Assembly (NCBI GenBank): GCA_018816735.1
Contig: JAHIVH010000118.1
Location: 1-53,230, forward strand
Length of the DNA stretch: 53,230 nt
Source of the DNA: Pseudomonadota bacterium
Lineage (GTDB): Bacteria > Desulfobacterota > Desulfobacteria > Desulfobacterales > JAHIVH01
Direction: 5' to 3'
In this document: in pieces, positions 45,246-53,230 of the stretch
Layout: each line of letters begins with the position of its first letter
Numbering within the stretch: the first letter of the stretch is position 1
The notes under the pieces: model-generated
The model's database searches: none
What the model was told of the DNA's origin: nothing
The model's input: only the letters and a program-made list of their open reading frames with translations
Program-made: the position numbers and the translations under genes

Positions 45246-46139
45246 ATGGCAACATTAAAGGAAGTCCAATTAAAAATTGCCGGTGTGAAAAAAACCAGGC
45301 AGATAACCAGCGCCATGAAAATGGTAGCTACCTCCAGGCTGCGGGGTGCTCAAATGGCAATGGAGGCTTTTCGTCCATACGCTTCAAAATTTGCTGAAGT
45401 GCTGGGAAGCCTGGCTTCAAAATCCGGAGAAGATTCTAGCCCATTGCTGGTCCCCAGAGAAGAGGTTAAAAAAGTGCATATTGTTTTGTGCACGTCAGAT
45501 CGAGGACTATGCGGTGGATTTAATATCAATCTGATAGAGCTTGCCCAAAGCTATTTAAAAAACAATGCGGATAAAAATCTGGAGGTTTCATTCACAGCCT
45601 TTGGCAAAAGAGGTCGGGACTGGTGTAAAAAACAACAGCATACGATCACGGATGAATATATTGGCGTTGTCGGTGCTAAATTTAATTTCAATATTGCATC
45701 AACGTCCGGCAATAAGCTGATTAACAAATTTTTATCAGGTAAATATGACGAAGTCCATGTTGTCTTTTCCAGGTTTGTAAGTGTCGGAAAACAACAGGCC
45801 ACCATGAAACAGATTCTTCCGATTCCTCCTATTGAAGTTGTTGAAGAACAAGATAATGAGGCGAATGACGTTTATCTGCCCGAGCACATCTGTGAGCCTT
45901 CCCCGGAAGAACTTCTCAATGATATGTTACCCAGAAATGTGTTTATCCAGATTTACAGTGGCTTATTGGAAACATCTACAAGCGAGCATGCGGCCAGAAT
46001 GTCTGCAATGGACAATGCGACAAAAGCTTGTAATGATATGGTTGGTGAGCTTCAGAGATTGTATAACAAGGCAAGACAGGCCGCTATTACTGCGGACTTG
46101 ATGGATATCGTAGGCGGTGCTGAGGCCCTGAAGGGATAG
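45246..46139 (+). CDS. atpG: ATP synthase gamma subunit
   Basis: 297 residues with the conserved ends: VKKTRQITSAMKMVATSRL near the N-terminus and STSEHAARMSAMDNATKACNDM near the C-terminus, the two helices of the rotating shaft; DRGLCGGFN is also conserved. Lies 51 nt after atpA and 53 nt before atpD. Confidence 0.97.
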   Translation: MATLKEVQLKIAGVKKTRQITSAMKMVATSRLRGAQMAMEAFRPYASKFAEVLGSLASKSGEDSSPLLVPREEVKKVHIVLCTSDRGLCGGFNINLIELAQSYLKNNADKNLEVSFTAFGKRGRDWCKKQQHTITDEYIGVVGAKFNFNIASTSGNKLINKFLSGKYDEVHVVFSRFVSVGKQQATMKQILPIPPIEVVEEQDNEANDVYLPEHICEPSPEELLNDMLPRNVFIQIYSGLLETSTSEHAARMSAMDNATKACNDMVGELQRLYNKARQAAITADLMDIVGGAEALKG

Positions 46140-46192
46140 CCTGAATGACTGATATTAACAGATACTGAATATTGATGATATAGGAGGTAATT

Positions 46193-47611
46193 GTGGGACA
46201 AAATATAGGAAAAATTACACAGGTTATGGGGCCTGTTGTGGATGTGGAATTCGAACCAGGAAAGTTACCGGCGATTCTAAGTGCGTTAGCGATAACAAGC
46301 CCTGTAATAAATGACGATGAAGATAACCTCATCGTTGAAGTTGCCCAGCATCTTGGTGATAATGTGGTTAGGACAATTGCTATGGATGTAACAGACGGCT
46401 TGGTAAGAGGAATGAAAGTAAAAGATACAGGTAGCCCGATTATGATGCCTGTGGGTAAAGCATCCTTAGGCAGAGTATTAAATGTTGTGGGGAGGCCGGT
46501 TGACGGATTGGGTCCTGTCAGCATGGAAAAAACCATGCCTATTCACAGGGCTGCCCCTGCATTTACGGAACAGGATACGTCTGTTCGAGTGCTTGAAACC
46601 GGCGTAAAAGTTATCGATCTTCTCGTGCCGTTCCCCAGAGGCGGTAAAATGGGTATGTTTGGTGGTGCTGGTGTTGGAAAAACAGTTATCATGATGGAAA
46701 TGGTTAACAATATAGCCATGCAACATGGTGGTATATCCGTTTTTGCAGGCGTTGGTGAAAGAACAAGGGAAGGAAATGACCTGTACCACGAAATGAAAGA
46801 TTCCGGCGTTCTTCAAAAAGCCGCTCTTATCTATGGACAGATGACAGAGCCACCGGGTGCACGTGCTCGAGTTGCTTTATCGGCACTGACCTGTGCAGAG
46901 TATTTCAGAGATATAGAAGGCGCAGATGTGCTCATTTTTATTGATAATATTTTCCGGTTTACTCAGGCTGGTGCTGAAGTGTCTGCTCTCTTGGGACGTA
47001 TGCCATCTGCTGTTGGTTATCAGCCAACACTTGCGGTTGATATGGGTGGTCTTCAGGAGCGAATCACTTCAACCGATAAAGGATCCATTACTGCTGTTCA
47101 ATGCGTATATGTACCTGCGGATGACCTGACAGACCCTGCGCCTGCAACGACATTTGCCCATTTGGATGGTACGGTTGTTCTTTCACGATCTATTGCCGAG
47201 CTGGGTATTTATCCGGCTGTTGACCCCTTGGACTCTTCGTCAAGAATTCTTGACGCCGCCTATATCGGGGAAGAACATTATGAAGTTGCCCGCATTGTTC
47301 AACAGACACTGCAAAAATACAAGGAACTTCAGGACATTATTGCCATCCTTGGTATTGATGAATTGTCTGATGAAGATAAACTCGTTGTTAAACGTGCAAG
47401 ACGATTACAACGATTTTTGTCACAACCCTTCCATGTTGCTGAAGTTTTTACTGGACTTGAGGGGCGCTACGTAAAAATTGAAGATACCATCAAAGGGTTC
47501 CGTGAAATTTGTGAAGGCAAGCATGATAGTCTGCCTGAAGGTGCATTTAACCTTGTTGGTACAATTGAAGATGCGATTGCTAAGGCTGAAAGAATGGCCA
47601 AGGAATCTTAA
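46193..47611 (+). CDS. atpD: ATP synthase beta subunit (catalytic)
   Basis: 472 residues, GTG start behind AGGAGG. P-loop GGAGVGKTVIMMEM (about 156-169), GERTREGNDLY, and LIFIDNIFRFTQAG (Walker B). All catalytic residues expected of F1 beta are visible. Whether it makes one enzyme with the distant Fo operon or with another Fo outside the window is not decided by sequence alone. Confidence 0.98.
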   Translation: MGQNIGKITQVMGPVVDVEFEPGKLPAILSALAITSPVINDDEDNLIVEVAQHLGDNVVRTIAMDVTDGLVRGMKVKDTGSPIMMPVGKASLGRVLNVVGRPVDGLGPVSMEKTMPIHRAAPAFTEQDTSVRVLETGVKVIDLLVPFPRGGKMGMFGGAGVGKTVIMMEMVNNIAMQHGGISVFAGVGERTREGNDLYHEMKDSGVLQKAALIYGQMTEPPGARARVALSALTCAEYFRDIEGADVLIFIDNIFRFTQAGAEVSALLGRMPSAVGYQPTLAVDMGGLQERITSTDKGSITAVQCVYVPADDLTDPAPATTFAHLDGTVVLSRSIAELGIYPAVDPLDSSSRILDAAYIGEEHYEVARIVQQTLQKYKELQDIIAILGIDELSDEDKLVVKRARRLQRFLSQPFHVAEVFTGLEGRYVKIEDTIKGFREICEGKHDSLPEGAFNLVGTIEDAIAKAERMAKES

Positions 47612-47632
47612 AGAACAATATTAGGATAAGCT

Positions 47633-48055
47633 ATGGCTGATTATATAAAACTTGAAATTGTTACCCCTGAAAAAGCGGTTGTCAGTGAAAATGTCAAGAC
47701 CGTGATAGCTCCGGGTTCATGCGGTGAGTTTGGTATTCTTCCCGGACATACAACTTTTCTGACGACATTAAATATTGGGGCATTGCGTTATGTTGATAAA
47801 AACGGAACTGAGCGTAAGATTTTTATTAACGGTGGATTTGCAGAAGCTCTGCCAGATAAAGTGACTGTTCTTGCGGAATCTTCTGAGAGGCGACGTGACA
47901 TTGATGTGGAGAGAGCCCGACGTGCCATGGAAAGGGCTGAAAAAAGGCTTGGCGAAGATGACGCCCAAAAAAAGGACATTGATGTCATTAGAGCTAAAGC
48001 TGCAATGGCAAGAGCAATGCACCGATTAAGAATTGTCGAATCAATCAATCACTAA
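47633..48055 (+). CDS. atpC: ATP synthase epsilon subunit
   Basis: 140 residues: the N-terminal beta sandwich (KLEIVTPEKAVVSENVKTVIAPGSCGEFGILPGHT) and a C-terminal helical pair (about 88-138, RARRAMERAEKRL). Last F1 gene; a good terminator follows. Confidence 0.95.
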   Translation: MADYIKLEIVTPEKAVVSENVKTVIAPGSCGEFGILPGHTTFLTTLNIGALRYVDKNGTERKIFINGGFAEALPDKVTVLAESSERRRDIDVERARRAMERAEKRLGEDDAQKKDIDVIRAKAAMARAMHRLRIVESINH

Positions 48056-48117
48056 GTCGACTATTTCTCGATAGTTTATTTTTTGCGGTGACAAAGATAT
48101 AGATATAGATATACATG

Positions 48118-48151
48118 AAAGGCGATCCATTTGAAATGGGTTGCCTTTTTT
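48118..48151 (+). terminator. Terminator of the F1 operon
   Basis: GGCGATCCATT (48121-48131) pairs with AATGGGTTGCC (48135-48145), an 11-bp stem with two G-U pairs and a tiny loop, followed by a run of T. Just upstream lies a short GATATA repeat (48096-48114). Confidence 0.8.
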
Positions 48152-48277
48152 GTTTGATTCATATACGGAGAGTATAGTTCGACATAACTGTATCATTTAA
48201 TTAAAAAAATATGTATTTTCTCGAATATTTTAAGATATTCGTATTTAGATTTTTAGTCATGTAAATCAGGAGAAGGC

Positions 48278-49042
48278 GTGGATTCCATTAAAAATGAGAT
48301 CGGTGTTATCATTTTGGCCGCAGGTAAAGGGACGCGAATGAAATCAGACAAGGCAAAAGTCCTGCATGAGATACTGGAGCGACCCATGATTTCATATGTG
48401 GCTGAAACAGCGGTCAATATTGCGAACGAAAATGTAATTGTGGTTGTTGGTCATCAGGCTGAAAATGTCCGGAAGGTTGTTGAGAAAGATTATAAAATTG
48501 CCTTTGCCATACAATCGGAACAACTGGGCACAGGACACGCTGTGATGTGCGCGTTACCTTATTTAAATAATAATGTAAAGTGTGTTGTTGTTTTGTGTGG
48601 AGATGTCCCTTTGATTTCATGTAAAACAATAGAGAATCTCATTCAAAAGCATAAAGATGAAAAATGTGATATTTCGCTTCTGGCTGTCGAAATTGAAAAC
48701 CCAGCCGGATATGGTCGTATAATATTAGACGTGCATGGTAAGGTCTCAAATATTGTCGAGGAAGCGGATGCAACACCAGAGCAAAAAAAGATAAAAGTTA
48801 TTAATGCAGGTATTTATTGTATAGATACAGAATGCTTAAAATTATTATTGAAAGATATCTTACCCAATAATGCCCAGGGTGAATATTATCTAACAGATAT
48901 TATTGAAGTCGGAAATTTGCAGAATAAAAAAATTGGCCTTTCGATAAGCAAGGAACAGGACGAGATCATTGGAATAAATGATGTAAAAGCATTACAAGTT
49001 GTTGAAAATATAATGCGAGAGCGTTCAGGTAAAATATCTTGA
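48278..49042 (+). CDS. GlmU-like UDP-GlcNAc pyrophosphorylase domain only
   Basis: 254 residues, GTG start 5 nt after AGGAG. The nucleotidyltransferase signature LAAGKGTRMKSDKAKVLHEI (about 13-32), SEQLGTGHAVM, CGDVPLI and AGIYCID are all conserved with GlmU. The normal enzyme (about 450 residues) continues with a left-handed beta-helix acetyltransferase; here the frame ends at TGA and a ZapB-like gene follows 51 nt later, with no beta-helix repeats in any frame. The uridylyltransferase step (GlcNAc-1-P + UTP) can be done; acetylation must be done elsewhere. Alternatively it acts on another sugar-1-phosphate. Confidence 0.85.
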   Translation: MDSIKNEIGVIILAAGKGTRMKSDKAKVLHEILERPMISYVAETAVNIANENVIVVVGHQAENVRKVVEKDYKIAFAIQSEQLGTGHAVMCALPYLNNNVKCVVVLCGDVPLISCKTIENLIQKHKDEKCDISLLAVEIENPAGYGRIILDVHGKVSNIVEEADATPEQKKIKVINAGIYCIDTECLKLLLKDILPNNAQGEYYLTDIIEVGNLQNKKIGLSISKEQDEIIGINDVKALQVVENIMRERSGKIS

Positions 49043-49093
49043 CTTAAATTTATATAAAAGCTTATATAGTTATTCAGATTTCAAGAGGTGGAA

Positions 49094-49336
49094 ATGGATA
49101 TCAGCAGGATATATAATACAGTTGATGCACTTGAAGGAAAAATAGATCATTTGCTTGAAGTCTGTAATAATTTAAAAAATAAAAACAATGAACTTCAGGA
49201 TAGAATTGAAGATTTGGAACAGGAGCTTCAAAATAAAATTGAGGCGGAAGGTCGGCAGGCAGAACAAAAGGAGATGGTTCAAGCTAAAATTGACAGCTTA
49301 CTGGTTAAGTTAAATGATTTTTCTGAATTGTCTTGA
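49094..49336 (+). CDS. zapB: ZapB-like small coiled-coil protein
   Basis: Eighty residues from ATG 49094 (AGAGG just upstream; a GTG at 49088 is possible). It is almost entirely one coiled coil (NTVDALEGKIDHLLEVCNNL, LQDRIEDLEQEL). Position before zapA and length agree with the ZapB-like division proteins; sequence of coiled coils alone is weak evidence. Confidence 0.6.
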   Translation: MDISRIYNTVDALEGKIDHLLEVCNNLKNKNNELQDRIEDLEQELQNKIEAEGRQAEQKEMVQAKIDSLLVKLNDFSELS

Positions 49337-49357
49337 TTTAAAATAATAAATATTAAT

Positions 49358-49675
49358 TTGGAAAGGCAGTGTTCAAAATCATTGGATGATATTGTAACAA
49401 TAGAGCTTTTTGGAGATACATATAGGTTTAAGACTGAGGCTGAGATTGAAAATGCGAGAAAAGTTGCTGAGTATCTTGTAAATGAGGTTGAAAAAGTTGA
49501 GAAGCAACTTGCAGAGAAGTCTACTGCGATGCTACGTTTCAGGCTTTTACTTTTGGCAGCATTGAATATTTCAAGTGACTATTTTAAGCTTAAAAGTAAC
49601 CATAAAGATTTATTGGAAGATCTGTCTGATCGATTGGTGTCTATAAACGAGAAAATCGATAATCATTTACAGTGA
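49358..49675 (+). CDS. zapA: Cell division protein ZapA
   Basis: 105 residues from TTG 49358; a downstream TTG at 49382 is possible. The ZapA domain begins with DIVTIELFGDTYRFKTEAEIEN and has a C-terminal helical region with LLLLAALNISSDYFKLK. ZapA bundles FtsZ filaments, often with ZapB. The zapA - 6S RNA neighbourhood is the same as in many proteobacteria. Confidence 0.85.
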   Translation: MERQCSKSLDDIVTIELFGDTYRFKTEAEIENARKVAEYLVNEVEKVEKQLAEKSTAMLRFRLLLLAALNISSDYFKLKSNHKDLLEDLSDRLVSINEKIDNHLQ

Positions 49676-49777
49676 CTTTGTGTCTCTCCTTGAGATTAGC
49701 ATTATTAACGCTGCAGAGCCTTGCCCTCTCATGACGGATGCTTAGCATCATTTCTATTAAAATTTGCAGAAAATAAC

Positions 49778-49954
49778 GCCCCCTATCGTGTTCGTGATCG
49801 GATGATGTTCTTTTGCTCAATGTTAGTAAAAAGGGAGCCTTCACTTGTTTTGGTGTGCATGTTCTGCATAGACAGAAAAGCCTAAAGAAACTACAGGGCG
49901 CCCACCTTAAATTTTGGTTTAAGGACCAACCAACACGGCACAAAGATGGGGGGC
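49778..49954 (+). ncRNA. ssrS: 6S RNA
   Basis: A 177-nt RNA with 6S architecture lies between zapA and rny. The closing stem is GCCCCCTATC (49778-49787) with GATGGGGGGC (49945-49954). The upper half contains TTGGTGTGCATGTTCTG ... CAGAAAAGCC (apical stem TTCTG/CAGAA), close to the E. coli GGTTGGTGAGCATGCTCGG/CCGAGAAGCC region. The 3' side of the bubble has the hairpin CCTTAAA (49905-49911) / TTTAAGG (49918-49924), like E. coli CCTTGAAC/GGTTCAAGG. 6S RNA binds sigma-70 RNA polymerase by mimicking an open promoter. Ends could shift by a few bases. Confidence 0.85.
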
Positions 49955-50038
49955 ATTTACCTATTTTATTTAAAAATGTTATTACCCGTATAATCGGTAA
50001 CAAAGCCGTTTATATAAATCGAGCAGGAGAATATTAAA

Positions 50039-51595
50039 ATGGACAGCATAATTATAGGTCTTCTCGGATTCGGGGCTGGTTTTGTTTTGGCCTACTGGAT
50101 GAAAAGCCTACTTGTTACAAAACAGGCCAAAACTGCAGCAGAAGATTCAATGAGGGTGTTAGAGGAGTCCAAGCAGAGAGCTGATACACTCCTTAAAGAA
50201 GCCAAGCTTGAAGCAAAAGACAGGCTTTTCAAAATGAAAAGCGAGTTTGATCAGGAAACCAATGAGATACGAAATGAATTAAAAAGGCAGGAAAAACGTC
50301 TTCTACAAAAAAGAGAAAGTCTGGAGAAACGTCAGGATACTTATGAAAAAAGAGATAAAGAGCTGATTGTTCGTGAAAAAAATATTATTAAAAGTGAAGA
50401 GGATATTGAGAAAAAACAGAAAGAGTACCAAATCCTTATTCTAGAACAAAATGTTCAGCTTGAAAAAATTTCCGGAATGACTTCAGAACAGGCCAAGGAG
50501 CTTTTGCTTCGCGCCATGGAAAACGAAGCCCGTCATGAAGGCGCCAAGATGGTTAAACGAGTCACCACTGAGGCCCAGGAGGAGGCAAGCCGGGTTGCTA
50601 AAAAAATTATGGCAACAGCCATTCAAAGATATGCAGGTGATTTTGTGGCTGAAAGAACAGTTTCTGTGGTTCCTTTGCCTGAGGATGAAATGAAAGGGCG
50701 CATTATCGGCCGGGAAGGAAGAAACATCAGGGCTCTTGAGGCGGCAACCGGTATAGATTTGATTATCGATGATACCCCTGAAGCTGTTGTTCTTTCAGGT
50801 TTTAATCCAGTTCGAAGGGAAGTGGCCAGACTTTCTTTGTTGAAACTGATTGCAGACGGTCGGATTCATCCTGCAAGAATAGAAGAAATTGTTAAAGCTG
50901 TTGAGCTGGAAGTTGATGTGGCAATCAAGGAATCTGGTGAGCATGCCGCTTTTGAACTGGGAGTGCATAATATACATCCGGAGCTGCTCAAAGTTGTCGG
51001 TCAATTGAAATTCAGGACAAGTTATGCCCAGAATGTTCTTCAGCATTCAGTTGAAGTTGGAGCGCTTTGTGGAATTATGGCTGCTGAATTGGGACTGAAT
51101 ATTAAACTTGCCAAGCGGATGGGGCTTTTGCATGATATTGGAAAAGCTATTGACCATGAGGTTGAAGGTCCCCATGCGGTGATTGGTGCAAAGCTTGCAA
51201 AAAAATACGGCGAGTCTCAAAAAATTGTGCAGGCTATTTCAGCTCATCATGAAGATGTCCCTCCAGAAACGGTTTATGATTTATTGGTTCAGGCCGCAGA
51301 TTCTTTATCTGGTGCCCGGCCAGGAGCGCGCAAGGAGCTTCTTGAAAATTATGTCAAAAGGCTTGAAGATCTTGAACAAATTGCCAATTCGTTTAAAGGA
51401 GTCGCCAATACATATGCCATTCAAGCGGGTCGCGAACTCCGGGTTATTGTAGAAAGCGATAATGTGTCTGATGAAGACGCCGTCCTGTTGAGTAGTGATA
51501 TTGCTAAAAAAATTGAGGAGCTATTGACGTTCCCCGGACAGATAAAGGTCACTGTTATCCGTGAAACACGCGCAGTAGATTATGCGAATAAATAA
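50039..51595 (+). CDS. rny: Ribonuclease Y
   Basis: 518 residues: an N-terminal membrane helix (IIGLLGFGAGFVLAYWM), a long charged coiled coil (about 30-190), a KH domain (MKGRIIGREGRNIRALEAATG) and the HD phosphohydrolase domain (LLHDIGKAIDHEVEGPHA). The layout is exactly that of the endonuclease that starts mRNA decay at the membrane. GGAGAA lies 8 nt before ATG. Confidence 0.96.
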   Translation: MDSIIIGLLGFGAGFVLAYWMKSLLVTKQAKTAAEDSMRVLEESKQRADTLLKEAKLEAKDRLFKMKSEFDQETNEIRNELKRQEKRLLQKRESLEKRQDTYEKRDKELIVREKNIIKSEEDIEKKQKEYQILILEQNVQLEKISGMTSEQAKELLLRAMENEARHEGAKMVKRVTTEAQEEASRVAKKIMATAIQRYAGDFVAERTVSVVPLPEDEMKGRIIGREGRNIRALEAATGIDLIIDDTPEAVVLSGFNPVRREVARLSLLKLIADGRIHPARIEEIVKAVELEVDVAIKESGEHAAFELGVHNIHPELLKVVGQLKFRTSYAQNVLQHSVEVGALCGIMAAELGLNIKLAKRMGLLHDIGKAIDHEVEGPHAVIGAKLAKKYGESQKIVQAISAHHEDVPPETVYDLLVQAADSLSGARPGARKELLENYVKRLEDLEQIANSFKGVANTYAIQAGRELRVIVESDNVSDEDAVLLSSDIAKKIEELLTFPGQIKVTVIRETRAVDYANK

Positions 51596-51604
51596 GAGAG
51601 AATA

Positions 51605-52891
51605 ATGGGTGTTATAGAAATCTTAAAAGAGCGCGGGTTTATTGAAAATATGACCCATGAAGATGAACTTTTTGAATATTTGAAGGATGAAGGGGCATCT
51701 GGTTATATCGGTTTTGATCCCACCGCTTCGAGTCTTCATGTGGGAAGTCTGGTTCCAATCATGGCCTTGGCCCATATGCAAAAAACCGGTCATCGGCCTA
51801 TTGCTTTAGTGGGCGGGGGGACGGGGCTGATCGGTGACCCGAGCGGAAAAACCGAAATGAGGCAGTTTATTACCCATGAAGATGTTGAGAACAATAAAAC
51901 TGGAATTAAAAATCAGCTTTCAAGATTTATTGATTTTAATGATGGAAAGGCCTGTCTCATTGATAATGCAGAATGGTTAACCTCTCTGAAATATATAGAT
52001 TTTCTTAGAGATATTGGCCGGTATTTTAGCGTAAACCGCATGATTAAAGCAGAAAGCTACAAGCTTCGACTCGATTCAGAAGAAGGGCTAAGTTTTATTG
52101 AATTTAATTATATGCTCCTGCAAGCTTACGATTTCATGAAACTTGCCGAGACACACAATTGTCTGCTTCAGATGGGGGGGAGCGACCAGTGGGGTAATAT
52201 TGTCGCTGGCATCGACTTGATAAGACGTAAACAGCAGAAATCCGCTTTTGGAATAACGTTTCCTCTGATTACAACGAGCAGTGGGGCTAAAATGGGGAAA
52301 ACGGCAAGCGGTGCTGTATGGCTCGATGCGGATAGAACCTCACCATATGATTATTATCAGTTTTGGGTTAATGCGGATGATGCAGATGTCGAGAAATTTT
52401 TGAGTTTGTTTACATTTTTACCATTAAACGAGATTAAGTATGTCGGAAATCTTGATGGCTCTGAATTAAACAATGCCAAGGCTGTTTTGGCCTTTGAAAC
52501 AACTTGTCTTGCCCATGGAAATGAAGAGGCGCTTAAGGCTTTTCATGCAGCAGCCAGCATGTTTGGTAAAAAAACGATTTCAGAAGATCTCCTGCCATCC
52601 AGTTCGATACCCAGAGGGCAGTCGGAAACGAAAGATGAGTCTGTCCCATATCTGGATCTGGATTTGGATAGTCTAAAGGAAGGCATTCCTGTTTTTAAAC
52701 TTTTTTCCATGACCGGTCTCACAAAATCCGGGAGTGCTGCCAGAAAGTTGATCGAGCAGGGGGGGGCATATGTGAATAACGACCGCATATCGTCAGGTGA
52801 TTTGATGATTAATGCCCGTAATCTTGATGAAAATGGTGAGATTTTATTAAGAGCAGGCAAAAAAAGATATTATAAGATCAGGGTTCAATAA
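51605..52891 (+). CDS. tyrS: Tyrosyl-tRNA synthetase
   Basis: 428 residues, class I synthetase: SLHVGSLVP stands for the HIGH motif, GGSDQWGNI and KMGKT for KMSKS; a C-terminal S4-like RNA-binding domain (KSGSAARKLIEQGGAYVNN) is present. The start is 9 nt after rny. Confidence 0.96.
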   Translation: MGVIEILKERGFIENMTHEDELFEYLKDEGASGYIGFDPTASSLHVGSLVPIMALAHMQKTGHRPIALVGGGTGLIGDPSGKTEMRQFITHEDVENNKTGIKNQLSRFIDFNDGKACLIDNAEWLTSLKYIDFLRDIGRYFSVNRMIKAESYKLRLDSEEGLSFIEFNYMLLQAYDFMKLAETHNCLLQMGGSDQWGNIVAGIDLIRRKQQKSAFGITFPLITTSSGAKMGKTASGAVWLDADRTSPYDYYQFWVNADDADVEKFLSLFTFLPLNEIKYVGNLDGSELNNAKAVLAFETTCLAHGNEEALKAFHAAASMFGKKTISEDLLPSSSIPRGQSETKDESVPYLDLDLDSLKEGIPVFKLFSMTGLTKSGSAARKLIEQGGAYVNNDRISSGDLMINARNLDENGEILLRAGKKRYYKIRVQ

Positions 52892-53230
52892 CAAATCGCT
52901 CCTTTTGCTATTATTGAAGGTATGTTTTGATAATATTGCCTGTACTTCCAGTGCATTGTTTGAATTCTTTAGAAAACTTTGGTCATAGTGACTTTTTACC
53001 CAAAATATATTAAAGAAATATTAAAATTTTGTTTGACATTCACAAATTATAAAAGTATATAGTTCAGGTTCTCGTAAAGAGATAGTTTAGTTTTTTTGAT
53101 CTTTGAAAATCAGGCAGTGAAGAAGACGGGTTTAAGTTAATTTAGTAAGAGTTTAAGTTAGGAAAGGCTTAAAGGTAATTTTTTAAGTAAAAATATGCGA
53201 ATAGTTGGCATATAAGATATTTAAGGAAAA
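52892..53230 (+). promoter_or_regulatory. Probable rRNA operon promoter and leader (window end)
   Basis: No gene is visible. After a weak A+T hairpin near tyrS, TTGACA (53033-53038), exactly 17 bases, and TATATA (53056-53061) make a near-ideal sigma-70 promoter, start near 53068. The transcript then contains TTTTTTTGATCTTTGAAAATC (from about 53092), the kind of boxA-like leader commonly seen before 16S rRNA genes, and runs to the window end. An rrn operon just outside the window is inferred, not seen. Confidence 0.5.

Noticed and set aside
48095..48115. Short GATATA tandem repeat after atpC
   Set aside because: Only three copies in A+T-rich spacer next to a terminator; no evidence of function.

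Overview
The window reads as chromosome of a strictly anaerobic, probably sulfate-reducing Desulfobacterota member (Desulfobacteraceae-like). This is inferred from a large heterodisulfide-reductase (Hdr)-type electron-transfer operon with a likely selenoprotein, a split ATP synthase, a bactofilin next to the F1 genes, ribonuclease Y, and 6S RNA beside zapA. No species is claimed. By eye, the left 29 kb is richer in G+C than the A+T-rich right part.

Region 1 (about 0.5-12.6 kb, + strand) is one long operon behind a TTGACA-N17-CATAGT promoter. It encodes a metallo-beta-lactamase-fold hydrolase, a stand-alone PocR sensory domain, HdrC, HdrB, an HdrA with a GltD/NfnB-like NAD(P)H module inserted in it, MvhD, an FrhB/FdhB-like flavin/Fe-S subunit, a tandem double HdrA, and an HdrD/DsrK-like Fe-S protein. 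The last gene is interrupted by an in-frame UGA where the family has Cys (E-C-G-H-A), and a good bacterial SECIS hairpin follows, so it is read here as one selenoprotein. Together they look like a cytosolic flavin-based electron bifurcation/confurcation machine. An SBP pseudogene remnant lies upstream.

Region 2 (12.6-23.9 kb) is a defence island: a TPR-SNF2 helicase with a translationally overlapping zinc-ribbon partner, a REP-associated tyrosine transposase, and a complete type I Wadjet operon (jetABCD, - strand). A small membrane protein and a 1452-residue exported multidomain surface protein with Ca2+-type DxDxDG repeats follow (24-28.9 kb).

Region 3 (29.1-33.2 kb, - strand) is an Fo-only operon: AtpZ, AtpI, a, c, b', b, and a fused c subunit of four hairpins (8 TM) in which one hairpin has lost its carboxylate. 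The single-hairpin c has the two-carboxylate E32/E65 Na+-type site. A tRNA-Pro(GGG) with its own promoter lies upstream. The F1 operon (42.1-48.1 kb, + strand) carries a second b'/b pair and delta, alpha, gamma, beta, epsilon.

Region 4 (33.3-41.9 kb) is a cell-envelope block: LD-carboxypeptidase, serine hydrolase, MreBCD, PBP2, RodA and bactofilin. Region 5 (48.3-53.2 kb) has a GlmU uridylyltransferase domain without its acetyltransferase half, ZapB-like protein, ZapA, 6S RNA, RNase Y and TyrS. The window ends in what looks like the promoter and leader of an rRNA operon.
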